Positions 25,601 through 34,600 of a DNA stretch of 64,000 nt are shown here, piece after piece (within the stretch, counting starts at the first letter, position 1; every line of letters starts with the position of its first letter). The translations under genes and the position numbers were made by a program. Origin of the DNA: Gymnothorax reevesii (lineage: Eukaryota; Chordata; Actinopteri; Anguilliformes; Muraenidae). Below the pieces are notes generated by a model. That model was not told where the DNA came from and made no database searches. It saw nothing but the letters and a program-made list of their open reading frames with translations. The stretch lies in the NCBI GenBank assembly GCA_029721435.1, contig CM056573.1, positions 47,962,501 through 48,026,500 of the forward strand, in the 5' to 3' direction.

Positions 25601-28600
25601 CCTCTGCGTCAGATGCTTCAGGTATTTTGGCCCTTTGGAGAATTCCGATTGATTGGTAATAAACTTTCCATTTTGCTGCATGCCTTAGCATCTTTTTTTT
25701 GGAGTCTTTAGGATGAGATCATTTCTTGTCTACACTGATGCTGGAGTTCATCAGAGAGTACCTGAGTCCCTTGTATGCTCTGACACCATTTTCCTCTGGA
25801 CTGGAAGGGCAGTACTGCAGTTGGAGTGCAGTACTTTTCTATGTTGGGCACTGAGGGTCTCCAGACATTTTTTGGAAAGGCAATTGGCTGACAGACATGG
25901 CTGCACATGAGTGTAGATTCATTTCAAACGAGGTGTTCTTCGAGAGGATTGCGCTCGGTGCCAAGGTTTTAACTAAATGGCAGCAGAGCTGTTCTCTGTT
26001 TAGGCCCCATGAGCATTATAACCAGTGACCGTTTGTGTTTGATACCCCTGCAGGACGCCTCTCCATTACGCTGCCGCCAACTGCAACTACCAGTGCCTGT
26101 TTGCCCTGGTGGGGTCTGGGGCCAGCGTCAATGACCTGGACGAGAGGGGCTGCACCCCGCTCCACTACGCAGCTGCCTCTGACACAGATGGAAAGTAAGT
26201 TGCACCTCTGTGAAAAGTGCCTGTGTTTTTGTGTTCTTGTGTGTAGCTTTGTGTGCATTTCCTGTGTGTCTGCACACACCTGTGCATTAATTACGGTTTC
26301 CAAATCTCTGCTTGGGTATTTTTGGCATTTAAGTGTAGAGCTGTGTGGGGAGATGTGTGCGTTTTGTTTGTGCGCGTTTTTCGCGTTTGTGTGTGCGTTG
26401 TATAGTGACTCCCTGGCTGTGTCGTGCCCTCAGGTGCCTGGAGTATTTACTGCGGAATGATGCAAACCCTGGGATCCGGGACAAGCAGGGCTACAATGCG
26501 GTGCACTATGCATCAGCGTATGGACACCGCCTGTGTCTGGAGCTGGTCAGTCTGAACAACTTTGTCCTTTATCATATGAGTACGTTCACTGAAGTGATGG
26601 TTTGTTTTGGGTGATTGGTAAATGTTCAATGCTGAAAACCGATTGTAAGTAATTTACGGTGTACTAGTTATATGCACCGATGTGAAAATCAGTATTTCAC
26701 TTAACTCTCAAAGTGACAGATCAGTGACTGATTGATAATTTGCAAACCTGGTATCATCACACCGCTGTTACCTGATGTGTAGGTCTTGCAACAGAAGGAA
26801 GTCTTGTTCGAAGAAGATGTTTCATGATGTCCATGTCAATCCAGATGTACCTTGGGAATGGATTGGAAAAAATTCAACTAGACCTTAGCCAGTATTTTAA
26901 AGTGAGAGCATAATCTTAGCTAGCTGGGCTAATCGGTTGGGGTAAAATTGGCTTCTTGTTTGATGTTCACTGGACATTGACAGAATAACCTGCTTCAAAA
27001 ACCTGAAAAACATCCATATTGTGACAAAGCTAAAAAGCCAGAATGAAGTGGGGGAACCACCCCTCTGTGTAGGGTGGTTTTCCCCCACTTTTCTTTGGCG
27101 TCCACATTGGCTCACATCTGGATTAACTTGGAAATGTCTTCTATGAACAAGACTGCCTCCTCTTGTAAGAGCAGCACTTGGGGACACAGCAGTATGATGA
27201 AGCCAGCATTACTAGTACTGGATCTGTCACTTTGTCAGTTATGTGAAACACTGATTTTACCCACCAAGCCTCGATTTTGCTCATTTCAGAATTAATACGG
27301 CGACAGAGGGAATACAGTGAATTGGTGTTAAAAGCCTCATGAATATGAGTGGTCATAATGTTTTGGATCTTCAGTATATTATTGTAGATCTTGTAAACAT
27401 TTCAGACATTAATGCATCCTTACCTCTGTGCTCTATACCCATTTATTTTTCAGATTGCTAGTGAAACTCCTCTTGATGTGGTAAGTTTTTACACTGACTG
27501 ACTTTAAAAACTTATAACCAGAATTGTAGCCAAACTCTGATTCAAATTTACTATTTATTGACTTTACCCATAACAACAACTTTGACAAAATGTCAGATAA
27601 CATCAACAAAAAAAGAACGACAAAAGAATCAACAATGACAAGTTTAACAACAAAATCAACACCAAGGATGAACTCCAATCTCAGTACCAAGTGTGACCAC
27701 CACGTGCCTGCAACAAAGCCGTCACTTGTCTTTGTATGGACAGCACCATTTTGTTGAGCTGTTACGGAATGGCCTGCCACTCCACTGGAGAAGGGCTTCT
27801 TGGAGCTCCGCCCTCATCCTGGGCGCTGGAGTGCGTTACCGAACCCACCGATCCAACAGGCCCTACACATGCCCGATGCACTTCATGTCAGGGCTGAAAG
27901 GTAGCCATTCCATGACTCGCACACCATTCTGGGCCAGGAGCTGCTGGGTCACATGTGCTGAGTGAGGTTGTGCGTTGTCTTACATGACCTCAGGGTGGTC
28001 TGTGATGTAAGGCACAACTAGTGGTCTGATGACAAGGTCACAGTAGCGGGCTGCATTAAGATTTCCATTGATTCTGACCAGGTCAGACCTCCAGCCACTC
28101 TGAATTGCACCCCAGACCATCACCGAGCCTCCTCCAAAGCCATCTGTCTCAGTAATGCAGGGGGCCGCGTGTCTCTCACCACGTCATCTGTAGACTCACC
28201 GTCTTCCATAATGTCTGTAGGAACAAAATCTGGACTCATCACTGAAGACAACATTCCTCCAGAATCGGTTGGGGACTCGTCTCTGACCATATTCTTCAGC
28301 CCAGCGAAGCCTGGTAGCCCTGCACCGTGCATCAAGCTGCATCCAACACATGCCCTGTGGACTCTGATCCCTCGTTCTGCAAGTCGGTGACTCCCTGATC
28401 TGCTGATCCTTGGTCTGTGGATTTCTTGGGTCTCCTGAGTCCTGGTGCAGGTTCGAAACCAATCTCTCACGTGGATGAGGCGGATCTGATTGTCCTGGTC
28501 TGGGGTCGTGACCCTGTGCTCACCTGGTCGGGGTCGATCATTGGTGCTTCCATTTTCCTGGTAACGAGCCACAAGATTAGAGATTGTGGCTTAGCTTACC

Positions 28601-31600
28601 CCAAAGCGCTGGGCGATGCAGTTTTGGGATGTTCCAGCCATCCACAGCCCACTGGCTTGATCACGTTGGGGTCTGGAAAGATGAGGCATGGTACACGTAG
28701 TGTCTTTGAACAAATGCTCTCGGGTTTTGGCCTTGATGACCTCAAGGATTGTTTTAAGGCATTTGACAACATTTCAGTTGTGATCAATGAAGCCGGGTGA
28801 GGTTACCTCACTAATTCCTCAAATCCTGCTCCACAGACACAAACAAGGTCATGACCTCACGCATTGTTGTGTCTCCTTACTCAAAGACAACTGCATATCA
28901 ATTATGTAATCATCTAAATAAAGTTCCCCTTACCCAACCATACTGTTTCTGTCTAGTCAGACTTATAAGTTTTTGAAGTCCATCAGTATAGTTGCCTGAA
29001 TGTGTTATGTAAATGGGCAGCCTCAATTCATTTAATCCTGTAAATAACCTTTCAGTGCTGACCTAGGAATATCATAAATCATGTCATTGAGATTATGCGG
29101 ATCTGAGGAGCTGAACCAATGTGTTTCCCCAGCTCATGGAGACCTCTGGAACCGATATCCTGAATGACTCTGATGTCCGTGCTCCCATCAGCCCCCTCCA
29201 CTTAGCTGTGAGTTCAGCTTCATCCTGTGTCTTCTTATCACGGTCTGATCTTCACTGCAGATTAATATGTTCCTTTCCATCCTTGTGGTTGTTTAACCCT
29301 CCTATTGCCTTCAAATTAATAAACCATTTTTGGTTTGAGGTCCGTTCGTTCCCCACGATTTAAAAACTGCGTAAGCTGTTTATGACTGAAAGTGTTTGCC
29401 AATCCTCCTCTCAGCTCATTCACGCCTTTTTACTGACCATTTCAATAGCCAGGTAAATAAAATACGACCCCCCCATCCTCCCCTTATACATCAAGTATCG
29501 ATTTGACATGACTATTGCAAAATGAACGAGACCAAATGTGAAATGAAAGAGAATTTAATTTGAACATGCCCTCAATCTTGGGCAACATTACAAAACGGCT
29601 CTTTAATTGCTCCTGGGGTCAAAATGACCAAAACTGCACCAATGCTAACAACGTGTACGGAATAAAAAAATACACATTTTTTCATTTAATTAATGTTTTA
29701 CTTGTAAAGGAAAAAATCTAGTTGGAAAAAGTATGCTCACCATGTTTTAGAGATGTTGAACCCTGAGTCGGGTCAAATCGACCCAGAACATAATAGGAGG
29801 GTTTTAAAAAAAGCTGTGCATGTCGGAATTGACCAATCCCAAGCCCCGCCCACTTTCGGCTACAAGCAGAGGTCTGATCGAACCTTGGACAACTTTCACC
29901 TCAGGAAGCCATCAAACCAGGCATTTTGGGTTTCTGACTATGGTAAAATGATGTAACATGTAACAGACACTCGATATGCCGACCGTGTTAAAGGCGGTTT
30001 TTTTTTTTTTTTTTAATTCCATTTTCAAAACAATAATAAGCTTTTTAATGTATTCCTAAACTAATTTTTTTTTTTTAAAGTTCTGAAACAATTGTAAAAA
30101 TAGTGTCTCTTTTATTGGTGATAAATCTCACAAGATAACTACAATTTACGACACAAGAATATTATAGAAGGCACTTTTATCAAACAAACCTACACAGTTG
30201 TATTCCCATGCCTTTTTCAGCAGTATTCATTTGAAGGGCTGTAATAAAACATTTCACGCTAGTTAGCTAATTACCTGTCCCATTGAATTCAATAGACCGC
30301 TGACTAACAACAAACGCTAGCAATTGATAACAGTAACCAGCGAGCTACCTTGCTACCCTCACCGTCGCGGGGACTGCATTAACTGAGCAGTTAATGAAAT
30401 TAACAAGGTGGCTAACAAGCTAGCTGCTTGTAACTGACTTTCAGTGACGGTACTTCTTACCTGCATAATATTTAAAACGGTGGACAAGTCGCTTTGTCTG
30501 TTTATACAGAGCTCCAAAAGACAAGGAAGGGAGAAAGGCTAGGCTGTTAGCCAGAAATCAGGAGAAAAAGGTTTTCTCTGTGTCCTCGATCCTTGCAGTG
30601 ATCATTTCTGAGAGCAGTGTTTTAACGGGACAGGGGCAAAGATGAAGCTGAGGAAAGGAGTAGCCAGAGTTAACTAGCGCTTCCTTTTAACAACGTTGGC
30701 ATTAGCCGTATGATTCAATATGAATTATTCGGTTGACAGCGAATATGCTCAACCAGGATACAAAGTGAGGAAACCAGAGAGTAATTTGACAACATATACA
30801 GACATTCATCAACGTTTCTTATAATGGGGGAAACATCCAAGTGCATATCGGAGGGTCATTAAAAGCCTCCGTCACGTTAACTTTTCTAAGTGACTCGGTG
30901 TCACTTAAACGTTGACACAGATTCACATTTCGCTCTTCCCATTAGTAAGTGTGCCACTTTTTATCCTCCAAAAAGCAAATATTTTTGGAGACAAAATGTC
31001 AATGCCAAAATAACGTCGACTTGCATGCAACACATCTGTGAACGGAACCGGCGCCGTTATGCTTGTTGTTTTGAATTCAGGCAAGGCTGAAGGTTCTTAG
31101 TTAGTTGTCTGACCTAGCAACAGTAACAATGGGAGCCAGGGCTTGGGATCTGTCAATTCAGTGGTTTCTGTGTTGTGCAGGCTTATCATGGTCACCATCA
31201 GGCTATGGAGGTGCTGGTGCAATCCCTCCTCGACCTCGACGTTAGGAACAGCCAGGGCCGAACGCCTTTGGACCTGGCTGCCTTCAAGGGCCACGTGGAA
31301 TGCGTAGATGTGTTGATCAACCAGGGGGCCTCCATCCTGGTGAAGGACTACACCCTAAAGAGGACTCCAATCCACGCTGCAGGTACTGTCACTTTGCTGG
31401 GTGTTTTAGACTTGTTTCTATTCACATCATTGTGCTTTGCAAGCAGTAAGGAGGTACATCTGCAGTACAAATTAAGTGACTGTGAGATACTGTTCTGGGA
31501 AGTTTACAATTACGTTACGGTTTTAGATGTCATTTCATGCTTGCATACATGTGTTCCAAACTTAAGTAAATGGTGCGTATATAGCGGAGTTGAATTTTCT

Positions 31601-34600
31601 TTGAAGTGGTTGAATCCTGAAGGTGATATCACTGTCCACTGACTATATCTGTATCTCAATGTGTGTTTTGGAAGAGCCTCTTTGGTCATTTGCATGCTGA
31701 TGGTAAATATATGGCATTTCCTTTCAGCCACAAATGGCCACTCTGAGTGTTTGCGCTTGCTGATTGGTAATGCGGATCTTCAGACTGCTGTGGACATCCA
31801 GGACGGCAATGGGCAGTAAGTTTGAGTGAGAGGAAGTTTGAACGGGCCAAGCATCTGACAGTCAGCTCGGTTTTCAGTTCTGGAATGTTTAGTGGCAGCT
31901 TGTTCGTGTGGCCTTCTGTTATTTCTTCTGGAATATTCCTTTTCAGGTATTACAAAAGTATATTTACTTGCTTGAGTTTAGCAGATTTACATGGGGTTGT
32001 GGAACACGGCCAAATATGCTTTAATTCTGATTGGTTTTGCTTCGGTCAGGACCCCCCTAATGTTGTCCGTGCTGAGTGGACACACAGATTGCGTTTACTC
32101 CCTGCTCAACAAGGGAGCTAATGTGGACGCCAAAGACAAGTGGGGGAGGACCGCTCTGCACAGAGGGGTGAGAGTTCATCCCCTTTCTGCTTACCTTTAG
32201 TCTTTGTTTCAATAAGGTCTATAATGCAGAATCAAGTAGTTTCACTTAAATGTTTAAAACGGCATATTTAAATTCATTAGTTTACATCAGACCTCACAAA
32301 GTTTAATCCTTGGACATAAATTAAGGCTGTGTATCATCGCTGAAACTCTGGTATATATCTTAATGCAGCTAAAATGCATTGACAAAATGAGTCTCTAGAT
32401 ATTGTTAATAGTTCAGTTGGAAGGCTTGGTTGTGTGTCATATGGTGGCTGTTCTGTCCTCGACAGGCGGTGACGGGCCATGAGGAGTGCATGGAGGCTCT
32501 GTTGCAGCACAGCGCCAACTTCTTGGTTCGGGACTGCAGGGGGCGCACTCCTGTGCACCTCGCGGCTGCTTGTGGACATATCGGGGTCCTGGGGGGCTTG
32601 TTACAGGCTGCACAGTCCATAGAAGCTTTGCCCATCATCACAGACAACCGGGGTTACACCCCCCTGCACTGGGCCTGCTACAATGGTACTTCAGTCAAAG
32701 GACCAGCTTCTCTCAAGTGTGCAGTTTGTCAGTGAAGGAATTATGTTGCTCATAATTTTATTGTAAACCCCATGTGGCTGTTGCTAGTTTAGTCTGATCA
32801 TCAGTGTCTGTTCTTGTAATGGGTATGAAAACTGGCATTGCAATTTTGATGTAGGAAGATGATCATTTTCAGACCTTTTTGTTTGGCGAGGAGATGGCAT
32901 TTTACCTTTAAATTTATCTTTTCTAAACTTAAAAGGGGATGCCCTTTTGAACTCACTAATGAGGGGCTGTGTCTCGAATCGCTTTTCTAAACATTCAGCT
33001 GATTGACTTGAAATTTCGAAATATAGGTGCTTGTTGTGAGTTCTTTTCGACTGTTGTGTCTGCGCAGCAAGTAAACAAAGTCCGTAAGGAGGTCTGTTTT
33101 GACTGGGATATGGGTTGAAGTCGGGTGTGTGTCTCTTGCCTCAGGTCACGACACGTGTGTCGAAGTGTTGCTCGAGCAGGAGGTTTTTCGCAAAGTGGAG
33201 GGAAACACCTTCAGCCCCCTTCACTGTGCTGTGTAAGTGTTCGCCACTGTTGTTCAGTGCTTAAGTGTTGGGACGCACTGATCTGGAAATTAGAGGCTAC
33301 ATTACAAAAGACCCATTTTACCATACCTTCAATTCGCATCTGACACAATAATGGCCCACCATGAAAAGAAAAATCGTCTGATTGGCTGATCTTGGTTTTA
33401 TTGGGTCGATTAGCATCCCTTCTTGCATGCATGCTAATGCTTGTAGGTATTTACTCATGGATTCTCTATATTTAGTACAAAGCATGTTAAAGCTGGTAAT
33501 CAGAAATGATAGATTGAGCTGCTCTGAAACACATTTTGTTGTGTGTGTTGGGCATAGTCCTCATGATCTAGCGAAGGGATCACCGTTATCTGCTCCCACA
33601 GAATTAATGATAATGAAGGCGCTGCTGAGATGTTGATTGACACCCTGGGTCCTGGAATTGTGAATGCAACGGATTCCAAAAACAGGTAATGTCTTCCTGC
33701 TAATGGTAAAACTCAATGAATAATATTTTACTGAAGATTGCATTACCGAGTTATCAGAGATCGTTATTCATTTCTAAAAAAACGGAGAGAGAAATGCTCT
33801 GACAAAGTAAGCGCTTTGACGCTATAGTCCTTCAGTCGGTTGTGTTTTGAGCCGTTTACACTGTCATCCCCCTCCTCCACAGGACTCCCCTGCATGCAGC
33901 AGCTTTCACGGACCATGTGGAGTGCCTGCAGCTGCTGCTGGGCCAGAACGCCCAGGTCAACAGCGTGGACACTTCCGGAAAAACGCCCCTCATGATGGCC
34001 GCCGAGAACGGCCAGACCAACGCAGTCGGTATGTTCAGGGTTTTCATTTTGTGCCTGATCTCATTGTCATGGTGAACATAATGTGTATAACACAGTTATT
34101 CTCCATGCAGGAACTGCAGTTGTTCAGACTGAATGAAGAGTCCATGTAGAAATTAAGATTTTATCAGACTTTTACCAGGGTGTCATTAGTTGTATTGGAT
34201 GAATGAAACTGTGCCGTTTCTGTGGTGTCAGAGGTTCTGGTGAGCAGTGCAAAAGCGGACCTCACAATGCAGGATGCCAACAAGAACACTGCTCTGCATC
34301 TGGCCTGCAACAAGGTATCTGTCCTGTCGCCACTGCCATTGCCTCCATTTCGTTTTTTAGTTTAGTTTATTCACTTTATTTGTAACAGGGACCATGTGCA
34401 AAAATACATTTATCTCAACAAAGAGAAGAGATGTTTGCCCCAGATTTGGCTACTAGCTATTTACCATCTGCAGTCCCCGGGCAGGCGGGCGGAAAATACG
34501 ATATCAGAGTAAAGCCAATCACAACTACCACAGATTTATCAATCACTGAAATCCACACAGACAGACACACACACCTATTAACAAAAGAGAGAGAAGGGGG

